Of a DNA stretch of 64,000 nt, positions 49,078 to 57,601 are shown piece after piece (the stretch's first letter is position 1; the number at the start of each line of letters is the position of its first letter). Location: the IMG/VR virus record IMGVR_UViG_3300032282_006516, positions 1 to 64,000 of that record, one strand, 5' to 3'. The notes beneath the pieces were generated by a model, which ran no database searches, was not told the origin of the DNA, and was given only the letters and a program-made list of their open reading frames with translations. This stretch comes from a virus. A program made the translations under genes and the position numbers.

Positions 49078-49429
49078 CCGGTCCCTTTTCCAAGGCCTGC
49101 TCGGCGGGCGTCTCGACGTCTTGCAGCAAGACGTTCAGGAGAATCCAGACCGCTACGACGAGGCCACGCGTGCGGTGTTTGCCGAGCTAAGTTCCGGAGC
49201 GAAAACGGTCGAGAGTCTCGACCCGGTTGCCCGGAAGGCTCTCGACCGCGCCACACTGGATTTCGCTTCGTACCGCCCGCCGCGCACCGCGGCACGGTCG
49301 GAACCTTCCAAGCCGCCACCGGCGCCGAAAAAGCCCCGACTCCTTTATGATGGAGTACTGGAGGACGGCCGGGCACCGCAGGTCGAAGAACCCGGCGGGC
49401 CGATGACCGCCTACTGGTGGCTCACATGA
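48875..49429 (+). CDS. Hypothetical Pro-rich protein
   Basis: 184 residues: LAPIAPTVFDQEVTFPRFPTLQEQL then a helical section (RLDVLQQDVQENPDRYDEATRAVFAEL) and a PPPAPKKPR tail. It reads better than the frame it overlaps. The end meets the convergent virion gene by 8 bp. Unknown. Confidence 0.6.
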   Translation: MSSNGSALKRLFNPTASSPDYLAPIAPTVFDQEVTFPRFPTLQEQLAHLNGTAPHPLMEVGVAPPPPDRSLFQGLLGGRLDVLQQDVQENPDRYDEATRAVFAELSSGAKTVESLDPVARKALDRATLDFASYRPPRTAARSEPSKPPPAPKKPRLLYDGVLEDGRAPQVEEPGGPMTAYWWLT

Positions 49430-50186
49430 AGGGCGTCCCGAGTGTGGGCTGTCCGTACTCGTTGACACCATACGGAAGCTGGTAGCCGACTCCACGGCGG
49501 GGTCCGCCATAAGGCGCGGGAGGACCTTGGGGCTCGCGATTCATCTCACGCGAAGCCGCCGAAATCCCCTTACTGCCAAGCGCCAGGCCACCAGCCGCCA
49601 GTCCCGTAAGTGCGAGATTACCCTTCCAGCCAAGTCCGAGTTTTCCCTTGAGTTGGTCTTTGGCTTCAGAAACCAGAGACGTCAGGTCACCCTCTGGTGC
49701 TGGGGGTTTCGGGATAGGCGGGGCCTTGAACGGCTTGACCGCGTTTACGGCCTTCGTGCCAAACTGTTTGATGGTCGGTACGATTTTCGAACCGAAGGAT
49801 TTTGCCGTGGCGACAAAGTCACCAATTCCGGCTTCCTTCGCCATATCTGCGCCTGTTTCGGCGGCAATTGACGCCAACCGAACCATGCCCTCATCCCAGC
49901 CCGCCGGAAGGTCGCTTCCTGCCGGAATGATGAGTGGAACCCGTGTATGTCGCAGGTTTTGGTTAACCTGCCGAATCTTAGCTAGTTCGTACTCACGGCG
50001 AGCTTCGTACCGAAGCCGATCCTCAAGTTGCTGGTCAGCAACTTCTTGTCGCATCTTTTCGGCCAAACGGTAGCTGAGAACCCGCGCGGCAAGACCCATC
50101 GCAAGAGGAGCTTCTCCGGCGAGTTTCGCCAAGAAAACGTCCTCCGTACCATAGTGCTGCATCAACGCAGGAATCGGAGTATCCAT
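49422..50186 (-). CDS. Virion-type protein with membrane-like segment
   Basis: 254 residues, TGATG coupled. Helical N-terminus (DVFLAKLAGEAPLAMGLAARVL), a long basic/acidic helix, a glycine-zipper-like segment (WKGNLALTGLAAGGLALGSKGISA) and a Gly/Tyr/Pro tail. Similar in design to the ejected-type proteins at 56-61 kb. Confidence 0.6.
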   Translation of the reverse strand: MDTPIPALMQHYGTEDVFLAKLAGEAPLAMGLAARVLSYRLAEKMRQEVADQQLEDRLRYEARREYELAKIRQVNQNLRHTRVPLIIPAGSDLPAGWDEGMVRLASIAAETGADMAKEAGIGDFVATAKSFGSKIVPTIKQFGTKAVNAVKPFKAPPIPKPPAPEGDLTSLVSEAKDQLKGKLGLGWKGNLALTGLAAGGLALGSKGISAASREMNREPQGPPAPYGGPRRGVGYQLPYGVNEYGQPTLGTPFM

Positions 50187-50362
50187 CAGGCTGCCGTAAC
50201 ACGCTTTCGCGCGAGAAGCTGTGTGATGTCGGAAGCACGCCGAAACGCGTCGACCTGGACGCGGCGCAACGAAGCAATCGCTTCGTGCACCACGGGGTCG
50301 GTCGGTGCCGGAAGGTCTTCGTCAGGAGCCGACGACCGTTCGCGAATCTCTGGCCGACTCAC
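50186..50362 (-). CDS. Small protein
   Basis: 58 residues from GTG 50362 (GTGA overlap). A polar start and a helix HEAIASLRRVQVDAFRRASDITQLLARKR. Unknown. Confidence 0.55.
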   Translation of the reverse strand: MSRPEIRERSSAPDEDLPAPTDPVVHEAIASLRRVQVDAFRRASDITQLLARKRVTAA

Positions 50363-50775
50363 TTCAGCATACCTTCCAGGCGCCCGAGCGTTCTCGCCAT
50401 TTCCTTCCATTGGTCCTCCTGCGACTTCGTGAACGACGCAAATGCATCACTACGAACGTAGCGAGACCCTCGTTCTTTTAGCTTCTCGATGTCCTGGTGC
50501 ATTTGCGCCAGTTCCTTGGCGCGCATATCCACGAGCTGCTGCTGATGTTGCAGCTCGCGTCGAATGTCGGCACGAAACGCATCGAGTTCGGCCCGCCAAC
50601 CCGCAGCCGCAATCTCGTACTGTCGCCGCAGACGCGGAACCTCGTCCGAGAGCTTTGTCAGCGCGTCCTCGCACGCTTTGAGGCGCTGCTTGAAGCGGAA
50701 GAACGCGCCTAGAAACGATGCCCCACCGCTGGCCGCTGCCGTCAAGCCGTGGTCGAGAATGGTAGTCCAGTCCAA
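50359..50775 (-). CDS. Membrane-anchored coiled-coil protein, TTG start
   Basis: 138 residues; TTG at 50775 follows GGAGG by four bases. N-terminal hydrophobic stretch (ILDHGLTAAASGGASFLGAFFRF), then a long coiled coil (KQRLKACEDALTKLSDEVPRL ... ELAQMHQDIEKLKERG). The design is holin/spanin-like or tail-anchored; not decided. Confidence 0.6.
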   Translation of the reverse strand: MDWTTILDHGLTAAASGGASFLGAFFRFKQRLKACEDALTKLSDEVPRLRRQYEIAAAGWRAELDAFRADIRRELQHQQQLVDMRAKELAQMHQDIEKLKERGSRYVRSDAFASFTKSQEDQWKEMARTLGRLEGMLK

Positions 50776-50820
50776 GAGGCCTCCTGACACAAGCAAAGGG
50801 CAGGAGCGCCCCGGCCGGCA

Positions 50821-51207
50821 TCATCCGAGCACCCAGACGCGCAGCTGGCAGGACGAGGTGTAGATGATGCTGAGCGAAGTCGCTCCCGACGACGGCGTCG
50901 GGTTGAACCACACAAAGAAACCCCCAGCAGAGATTTCAAGTGGTTCCGTTCCCCCGTTGATTACGCACCGAACGACAGCGCCCGACTGCCCGCCGTCGTA
51001 TCGAATCAACAGCCCCTTGGCTCCGGGCGCCCCAACCGACCCAAAATCGAACGACTTCGTACCGGCGCCCACCAAGTTGAGCACCGACTCCTGCAGCGAA
51101 ACGAACTGCGAGGCGAAGTTGAACGGGATGGGGTCCTGCGGAAGCGACTGGTCGGCCGCCAGCTGCAAAGACCCCGCGAATGCAAACGGCTGAACAACCG
51201 GAGCCAT
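50821..51207 (-). CDS. Small beta-rich virion protein
   Basis: 128 residues, beta-sandwich composition (VLNLVGAGTKSFDFGSV, RYDGGQSGAVVRCVINGGTEPLEISAGGFFVWF). Sits after the tail tube candidate. Probably a capsid or tail decoration. Confidence 0.55.
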   Translation of the reverse strand: MAPVVQPFAFAGSLQLAADQSLPQDPIPFNFASQFVSLQESVLNLVGAGTKSFDFGSVGAPGAKGLLIRYDGGQSGAVVRCVINGGTEPLEISAGGFFVWFNPTPSSGATSLSIIYTSSCQLRVWVLG

Positions 51208-51216
51208 GGGCTACTC

Positions 51217-51972
51217 CTACGAGTTCTGGATGCCGGGGAAGGTCCCGTTCGTACCGCCCGCGTTGGCGTTCGAGTTCGTGATGAGCGTAAGGGCAGCCAC
51301 CGCCACCGGCACGGCGCGCTCGAACTGCACCGCGACGGACTCCTGAATGAGCACGCCCTGCGCATCCGTGGCCCACGAATGGTTCGGCAGGTAGCAGGCC
51401 TCGAAGTACACAGCCGCCAGCGTGTCGAGATTGATGTCGCGGATGTACATCAGCATGCCGATGGGCTGCGCGAACAGGTCCGACGCCAGGTTGACGTAGA
51501 TGTTGTCGTAGCCCGGAGGAATGATGACGTCGTGCGGGTTCGACATGGCCTTGTTGCCCGCGTTCGGGAACATGGCCGGAACCGCCGTCGGAGGAATGAG
51601 GTCCTGGTAGTACGCGTACAGCGTCCGGAGCAGCGACGCGCCGTGGTAGTAGATGCGCCCGAGACCGAGCTGACCCACGGTACGACCCGCGATGAAGTAG
51701 CTCCGCTCAGAACCAATTTCGAAGATACGCGAGAACTGCCGCGTATGGCTGAGATTGAAGTTCTGGACGATGCCAATCGGGTAGACGATTTGATTCGCCG
51801 CCTGCCCGTTGCCCTTCACCGCGCCGGCTACGGCAGCAGCACCGCCGATGTTCGCAAGGCGGGGCGGACCCGCAGCGAGCATCGTGAAGCCGGCGTTTGC
51901 GTAACGCCCATCGACCATGCCGGCCTGGACGTAATTCGAGTACGGCGCCCAATCGGAGAAGTTGCCAGCCAT
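51217..51972 (-). CDS. Tail tube protein candidate
   Basis: 251 residues. Beta-rich with motifs such as RQFSRIFEIGSERSYFIAGRTVGQLGLGRIYYHGASLLRTLY, of the kind seen in tube proteins of contractile tails. Follows the sheath with one small gene between them. The size is slightly above the common 150-200 residues; role inferred from order. Confidence 0.6.
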   Translation of the reverse strand: MAGNFSDWAPYSNYVQAGMVDGRYANAGFTMLAAGPPRLANIGGAAAVAGAVKGNGQAANQIVYPIGIVQNFNLSHTRQFSRIFEIGSERSYFIAGRTVGQLGLGRIYYHGASLLRTLYAYYQDLIPPTAVPAMFPNAGNKAMSNPHDVIIPPGYDNIYVNLASDLFAQPIGMLMYIRDINLDTLAAVYFEACYLPNHSWATDAQGVLIQESVAVQFERAVPVAVAALTLITNSNANAGGTNGTFPGIQNS

Positions 51973-51976
51973 CGTC

Positions 51977-52201
51977 TTACTCCCTCACCTTGGAGGTGTA
52001 GTCTCCCCCGAGGTCTTCGTACACGTTCAGGGTCTTACCCGTGTCGAACGTCGCAGCGACGCGGAGGAGACCGACATCCGCTCGCGCAATCTTCTGAAGA
52101 AGAACCGCCTCCAACGAGGAAACGCGCGGCGAACCGAACCGCTCCTCCAGAGCGGCCCGGCCCACCACCTCAGCGGCAAGTTTTCGCAGTTCAGTACTCA
52201 T
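51977..52201 (-). CDS. Small protein between sheath and tube
   Basis: 74 residues from ATG 52201. Helical (LRKLAAEVVGRAALEERFG) then beta (VGLLRVAATFDTGKTLNVYEDLGG). Unknown; may be a small tail connector. Confidence 0.55.
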   Translation of the reverse strand: MSTELRKLAAEVVGRAALEERFGSPRVSSLEAVLLQKIARADVGLLRVAATFDTGKTLNVYEDLGGDYTSKVRE

Positions 52202-52217
52202 TGAGCGCCCCGGCACA

Positions 52218-55200
52218 CTAGATGGTGAGGGTCAACCGAATGTAGTTGCAGGGGAACGGAACATCGAGCGTCACGTCGATCAGCACCGTGTCGGGCGCCG
52301 TCGTGTCCTGCACGATGTTGTTGAGCTGCGACCCAATGAGCACACCCGAATCCGCGAGGAAACCGAGCAGGCCTTGAATGACGTGCCCAAGGCTGTCGAG
52401 GAAGCCCTGCGTGATGTTGAACCGCCCGATGAAGTTCTTGAGGCCCTGCCGCAGGAACTTCGCCGTGAAGTCCACCACCTTCGTGATGGAGTCCGTGCGC
52501 GTCTCGATGCTGGTCATGTCCGTCGTCAGCGCCATGCGGCTGATGAGGGGCGTGCCCGTCGAGTCCTGCACGATGACGTAGTTGCCGCCCGCCGCCATGA
52601 CGTTGAGCTGCCGCTCGCCGAAACGGTCGTTCGACCCAATGACACGGGTGAACCCCGTCATCGGGAAGTTCGTGAACGACTGCTGCGGAGGCTGCTGACC
52701 AATCATGCCCGCCACCGCGGCGTTCATGTAGAAGCCCTCAACAATCTGCTCGATGCCCTGAAGGGTCGCCGCAGCCTTGTCCGGGAACGTCGACCACACG
52801 CGGCGGCTGGCGTAACCCTGCGCCATCTGCTGCACCGTGAGCGCCGTACCCTCAAGGTCCGGCGACCCATCGAGGAGCACCAGTGCCGCACCCCGAATGC
52901 GCACCGCGAACGGGTCGCTGATGAGGGGCGTCGGAAACGCGCTCGTCGCGTAGTAGCCGTCGTCGTTCTCGCCCGGGAGGAACCCAGACGTCTTGAGCAT
53001 AACGACGCTGCCGACGACGTTGACGATGTTGTACTTCTTGCCGTCGCCAATATCGAGGTAGATGCCCGCCGACGTAGCGTACGGACCCGAACTCGTCAGG
53101 CCCTGCGCCACGAGCAGCGCGCCGAGGTTGGACACGCCCGTATCAAACGTATCCGGCGTCGGCGTCGTGTTGCCGTTCGCGCCCGACGAGACGAGCGTGT
53201 CGAGCTTGTGGGTCGGCACCTCCGGATTGATGAGCACAATGCGTTCGCCCTTGTTGGCCGGCGCGCTCATCACCGAAACGTGCGTGCTGAACACCTGGAA
53301 GACGGTCGTGTCGTGCGTCAGAGGCGCAAGAGCGTAGACCTCGTAGCCTTCGAGGAACGTCGCTGCACGCGTGTACGCCTCCACCGTGCCGTACGGCGCA
53401 GCAGGCGTCGCCGAATCCACGCCAAGCGCCGTAACCTGCACGCCCGGGCTGTTGAGCAGCGCGAAGTACAGACCGAGGGCGAGCGGGTTGTCGACCGTGA
53501 TGGGCGACAGCTGGCTGGCAAGAGCCGTCGTGTCGCCGAAGCGGAGCAGGCCCGGATTCGTCGCACGGGGCGACACGTCGAGGCGCACCGCCTTGTACGC
53601 AAGGTAGAGCGTAGCGCGCGAGGGGTACGACGGATTACCGCGCGGATCGCGAACCACCTCAGGAACAATCCGACACGCACCCGTGCCAGAGTCCACAACG
53701 AGGTTCGGATACGGGCGCGAGATGCCAGTCGTCGCTGACGACGCCTTGAGCTTCTGCGCCTCGATGTACCAGGCCAGGCCCACGTTGCTGGAGATGGGAA
53801 CCTGCTTGTCGATCTTCAGGTAGCTGACGTTGCCGCCAGGAGCCACCTGAGTGACCGTCGCGTACGAGATCCCATCCACCCAAACGCGGTCACCCGGAAG
53901 CGGCTTGAACGGGTTACCGCGCACCGTCGTCCCAGCCGTAAGGCCGAGCGTCGCGCACGCCGTTCCGCTCACAACCTTCATGATGGAGGTGGCGCCGAGC
54001 GTGATGTTCGTGAGCGCGAGATTGCCGCCGCCCGTAAGCGTAGCAACCGTGCGCCCTTCCGACGCCGCGCCGAAGAGCGCGTTGATCTGCGTCAGCACCA
54101 GGGCAGGGCTCGACGCACCCGAGAACGTGAGCGTCTGCGGCTTGTCGCCGTCGTCCAGGGTTAGCGTCTCGCCGTCCGGAACGCCGCCACCCGGAACCGC
54201 AATCGTGCCGACAATCTGCCCAGCACCCGGAGACGCCGTGAAATCGGCGCCCGTGAACGCGAGAAGCGGGGTCACGGCGGTGCCGTTGCCGCTGTCGATG
54301 GCACGAACACCCGAAACGCCGTACGTCGTACCCGCAACCAGGCCGACCGTCAGGTTGGCCGTTCCCGCGCCAACCTCAATGCTGGACTCCGGGCCAAGCG
54401 CCAGCGTCGTGATGCGGAGGAAGTTGGTGGTGGCGTCGTAGGACGCCGTAGCCACCGCACCGATGACCGCATTGATTTCCGCAAGGGCAATCGCGGTGTT
54501 CGCCGGAGCGCCGAACGTCACCGTCAGCGGCGACGAAGCACCGTTGAACGTGAAGATGAGCGTCTTGCCGCCGAGGTCGAGCGGGAGAGTCAGCGTCGTC
54601 ACGTCGACCGTACCCACCACCGTCGCGGCCGTTCCGATGCCGTTGCGGAGGAAGGCTTCCGTCTGGAGAAGCTCCATGAGCGTCCCGCCCGTTCCACCCA
54701 TGAAGAGGAACGCGCGAACCGACGGAGGCTCCACGACGAGCTGCGAAAGGTTCGCGTTCGGGTCGGGGAAGCTGGCGAACGTGATGTCCGTGACGTGCTG
54801 GTCGTAGTACGTCGAGCCCGTATAGACCTTGTCTGCACCGAACCCAAACGCAGCCAGAACGACAGGCGAGCTGGCGGCCAGACCCGTTCCAACCACCTTG
54901 ATGGTCTGGAAGTCGTTTGCGGCGTACGAACGAATCCGCCAGGACATGCCGTCCGGGGACACCTCCGCCGTAAACGCCGTCACACCCTCGTCACTGAACG
55001 CCATGAGCACCTGCGCCACGACCTGCGCCGGCGTAAGGGGCTCACCGCTGAACGTGATGGTGATGTCCGGGCCATTGTTGAGCGACACGACGAGCGAGAG
55101 GCTGTCGAGGCCCGAGTACACCGGAGGCGTTCCCACGGCGTCCATCGCCTGCGCAATCGCGTTGAGCGACACCAGCGCTTGCGGATTGAGCACCGACGCA

Positions 55201-55346
55201 CCCGCGCTGTTTTGCACGAGAACGTCAACGACCTGCCGACACACCCCCACAATGCAGGGAACGAGAGTGGGCGTCACAACGGTCGGCGTGACCGTCTGGA
55301 AGACTTGAATGACCTCTACCCCCGGGCGGGGAAGCTCAGCAGCCAT
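52218..55346 (-). CDS. Contractile tail sheath protein
   Basis: 1042 residues, AAGGAGC ribosome binding site. N-terminus LPRPGVEVIQVF is the sheath handshake strand; the C-terminal domain (ERQLNVMAAGGNYVIVQDSTG ... SITKVVDFTAKFLRQGLKNFIGRFNI) is the conserved contractile core. It is larger than T4 gp18 (659) because of inserted beta modules, two of them similar (GASSPLTVTFGAPANTAI and GASSPALVLTQINALFG). This fixes myovirus morphology. Confidence 0.85.
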   Translation of the reverse strand: MAAELPRPGVEVIQVFQTVTPTVVTPTLVPCIVGVCRQVVDVLVQNSAGASVLNPQALVSLNAIAQAMDAVGTPPVYSGLDSLSLVVSLNNGPDITITFSGEPLTPAQVVAQVLMAFSDEGVTAFTAEVSPDGMSWRIRSYAANDFQTIKVVGTGLAASSPVVLAAFGFGADKVYTGSTYYDQHVTDITFASFPDPNANLSQLVVEPPSVRAFLFMGGTGGTLMELLQTEAFLRNGIGTAATVVGTVDVTTLTLPLDLGGKTLIFTFNGASSPLTVTFGAPANTAIALAEINAVIGAVATASYDATTNFLRITTLALGPESSIEVGAGTANLTVGLVAGTTYGVSGVRAIDSGNGTAVTPLLAFTGADFTASPGAGQIVGTIAVPGGGVPDGETLTLDDGDKPQTLTFSGASSPALVLTQINALFGAASEGRTVATLTGGGNLALTNITLGATSIMKVVSGTACATLGLTAGTTVRGNPFKPLPGDRVWVDGISYATVTQVAPGGNVSYLKIDKQVPISSNVGLAWYIEAQKLKASSATTGISRPYPNLVVDSGTGACRIVPEVVRDPRGNPSYPSRATLYLAYKAVRLDVSPRATNPGLLRFGDTTALASQLSPITVDNPLALGLYFALLNSPGVQVTALGVDSATPAAPYGTVEAYTRAATFLEGYEVYALAPLTHDTTVFQVFSTHVSVMSAPANKGERIVLINPEVPTHKLDTLVSSGANGNTTPTPDTFDTGVSNLGALLVAQGLTSSGPYATSAGIYLDIGDGKKYNIVNVVGSVVMLKTSGFLPGENDDGYYATSAFPTPLISDPFAVRIRGAALVLLDGSPDLEGTALTVQQMAQGYASRRVWSTFPDKAAATLQGIEQIVEGFYMNAAVAGMIGQQPPQQSFTNFPMTGFTRVIGSNDRFGERQLNVMAAGGNYVIVQDSTGTPLISRMALTTDMTSIETRTDSITKVVDFTAKFLRQGLKNFIGRFNITQGFLDSLGHVIQGLLGFLADSGVLIGSQLNNIVQDTTAPDTVLIDVTLDVPFPCNYIRLTLTI

Positions 55347-55361
55347 CAGCGGCTCCTTTCA

Positions 55362-56399
55362 TCACACCTTGACCGTGCTCGTGTCCGTGACGTGCGCATT
55401 TGCGTTGGTCACACACGATTCTTCCACAGTGGTTACGGCTATGGGAATAGTGCGCCCTCCAATCGAAGGCGGACGCACCGCGGGGCAGTTCGGCCGAGCA
55501 GCACGAACAATCACTTGTTGAGCGGGATTAAGCGGGTGCGGCATGAGCGGAAGTGTCGATGCGGCGCCTCCGGGACGGGGCGTTGCGCCGTAGACATCGC
55601 TGGCTTGAGGAGCAAACGCATCCGGCGGACAGGTGTGGATGTTTACGGGCACTCCGCCCGTTGGTCCGCCAGCAGGTCCGCAGTGCCCACCCTCTACCGA
55701 GTTATTCTCCGACGAACCTACCGGAGCGCCCGCCGGACCAATAAGCTGCTGGTTGACGGACTGAAGCTGCGCTCGAATCGACAGGCCCATGTTCCGGACA
55801 ATGGTTTTGCCCAACGGGCTGAACTGCGACGTGCGGTAGAACTGGTACGGGCAGTTGACTGTCGTGACGTACCACTCGTCTCCCGAATCGGCGGAAACCA
55901 CCGAACCAGCAGGGGACGGGGCACCAATCGCCGGTTGTCGCCCAATCTCGAAGAAGCCCGCTTGCATGAGAAGTTCGCGGTGCAGCCACAACTGCTCCGC
56001 GCAAATCCAGGCAATACGCTCCGACTCCAGCGCCGCGCGGGAGCTACAGTTGACGACCATTGTGCCAGGAACAAGAACCGATTTTTTCTTAGTTCCCGTC
56101 TGGAAGTCATACGTCAGCATGTCATCGAGGCCGAGCGAGTAAAACTGCACGGGGCCGCGCGTACATGAGATGGCTGGGCGCTGTCCTACCGTCTCCGCCT
56201 TGATGGGGTTTTCGTCGGAGATATAAATCTCCGCGTGCTCATCGTTCGGCTCCCAGTGGTAGGCGCCGTAAGGCGCCGCGTGGAAAAGACCCTGGAAGAA
56301 CCCGACGAAGAGCGAACGAACGTGCTCTAGCGGCGAATACTTGAAGCTGTCTTCGGGGAACGCGCCGTTAGGACTTGTTGTCGGGATTTTCGAGGGCAC
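55362..56399 (-). CDS. Virion structural protein, likely neck/tail-completion
   Basis: 345 residues. Folded first 230 (SLFVGFFQGLFHAAPYGAYHWEPNDEHAEIYISDENPIKAET; FYSLGLDDMLTYDFQTGTKKKSVLVPGTMVVN), then a Pro/Gly/Cys-rich tail. Six Cys in the tail may cross-link or bind metal. Located just before the sheath as tail terminators are. Confidence 0.6.
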   Translation of the reverse strand: MPSKIPTTSPNGAFPEDSFKYSPLEHVRSLFVGFFQGLFHAAPYGAYHWEPNDEHAEIYISDENPIKAETVGQRPAISCTRGPVQFYSLGLDDMLTYDFQTGTKKKSVLVPGTMVVNCSSRAALESERIAWICAEQLWLHRELLMQAGFFEIGRQPAIGAPSPAGSVVSADSGDEWYVTTVNCPYQFYRTSQFSPLGKTIVRNMGLSIRAQLQSVNQQLIGPAGAPVGSSENNSVEGGHCGPAGGPTGGVPVNIHTCPPDAFAPQASDVYGATPRPGGAASTLPLMPHPLNPAQQVIVRAARPNCPAVRPPSIGGRTIPIAVTTVEESCVTNANAHVTDTSTVKV

Positions 56400-56703
56400 G
56401 GCGCATCTCCTCTACTTGGTGGGCCTGCGCCAGATTGTACGCGAGACCGAGTCCAGCCCCCAAAATCGGGGCCGCCGTCATCAAATGACGGGCCGGAATA
56501 TCGTGACCCATGATGTGCTTGTACGCCTGGTTCGACAGGTGCGCTGCGCCGGCACCTGCCAGCGTACCAAGACCCATACCCGCCACACTTTTCAGAATGG
56601 GAGCAAGCGCACTCGGGCGGTCCTTCTTTGACTCTTCCGCGAGCTTGCAGAGGGCTGTTGCTGCGTCCACCGGCAGATAAGAAAACAACGTAGGAGCGCG
56701 CAT
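56368..56703 (-). CDS. Small membrane-type virion protein
   Basis: 111 residues from ATG 56703. The tag-like start (LPVDAATALCKLAEESKK) is a loose version of the DELxKIA peptide. Then two Gly/Ala membrane helices (SVAGMGLGTLAGAGAAHL; LMTAAPILGAGLGLAYNL). Likely an ejected or internal head protein. Confidence 0.6.
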   Translation of the reverse strand: MRAPTLFSYLPVDAATALCKLAEESKKDRPSALAPILKSVAGMGLGTLAGAGAAHLSNQAYKHIMGHDIPARHLMTAAPILGAGLGLAYNLAQAHQVEEMRRALENPDNKS

Positions 56704-57599
56704 CACTGCCTCGGATAAGTGGTGTAGAGACTGTAGATGGCCGGAATCTCGGAATCCATGAAGGATTCAAGATTCATCGGGTTTTCGTAGTTACGAGACG
56801 GGTTGAGCCACAAGTCCCGCAGCGCCTCCGACAAGTTCAGCGGCACGGCGAACTCAACATCCTTTGGCGGGATTTCATGCAGCTGAACTTCCTGATGAAC
56901 GGCCGCACGGCCCTGCTCCGTCTGGTTCACCTGAACAACGCGCCACCGCCGGTTTTCCGGTTCGATGATGAGGTCGCGGGGCTTGAGCGGCGGATACCAG
57001 GACAAGCGTGCAGTCGTGTTGGACTGCTGCTGCGCTCCGACGTTGGTGTTCTGTTCTGTCTTCGCCGAAGGGTCGATTTGAATCCACGACTCAATCGGGT
57101 GCAGGTAGCCCCGGACAAATCCCGTATCAAAACAGAGCTTACAGCCCGACGTGCGCTTTTGTTTTAGCGTCGCGTTGTAGCAACTGCAGCGCTGTCCGAA
57201 TGTCCTCGCTGGAAGAACCCAGCAGCGCCGAGCCGCAAACTCCCGAAACAAGAGCTGCATGTGCCGCCGCAGTTCCAGTGCGATGAGGTCAGGGTCGGGG
57301 TCTTTTGACACCGGACCAAAATCAAGAAACTCACCACTCGGAACGTGCGCTACACGCAACTGGTAGAAGTACTTCCGCCAACGGTGCCCAGTCGACAAGG
57401 TGTTGTCGACAAACGTAAAACGATCCTGAAAGGGCCGCCCGATAATGTCGAACGGCCCACTCGGAGATTCGCTGCGCTGAACGGCGAACGTGTAATCGAG
57501 AATGTCCTCGCTCGTATCAACCAGACGCCACGACAGTTCGTTGAAATCAATGTCCAACGAACGGACGCGAAAGTCTTTGACCTCAAGCGAGACACCCAT
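56703..57599 (-). CDS. Virion structural protein with FN3-like start and Cys cluster
   Basis: 298 residues. FN3-like N-terminus (WRLVDTSEDILDYTFAVQRSESPSGPFD), then CSCYN...SGCKLCFDTGFVRGYLHP, a four-Cys zinc site typical of phage neck proteins of large phages (my recollection of the CxxC-F-DTG pattern). Between head/internal proteins and the sheath. Likely neck or tail completion. Confidence 0.6.
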   Translation of the reverse strand: MGVSLEVKDFRVRSLDIDFNELSWRLVDTSEDILDYTFAVQRSESPSGPFDIIGRPFQDRFTFVDNTLSTGHRWRKYFYQLRVAHVPSGEFLDFGPVSKDPDPDLIALELRRHMQLLFREFAARRCWVLPARTFGQRCSCYNATLKQKRTSGCKLCFDTGFVRGYLHPIESWIQIDPSAKTEQNTNVGAQQQSNTTARLSWYPPLKPRDLIIEPENRRWRVVQVNQTEQGRAAVHQEVQLHEIPPKDVEFAVPLNLSEALRDLWLNPSRNYENPMNLESFMDSEIPAIYSLYTTYPRQ

Positions 57600-57601
57600 G
57601 A

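Noticed and set aside
52374-53738. 454-codon plus-strand ORF opposite the sheath gene
   Set aside because: Arg/His/Val-rich text without domains; the usual antisense shadow of a GC-rich gene. The sheath call on the minus strand explains the DNA.
54795-56168. 457-codon plus-strand ORF opposite sheath and neck genes
   Set aside because: Same low-information Arg/His-rich composition, spans two real minus-strand genes and their boundary.
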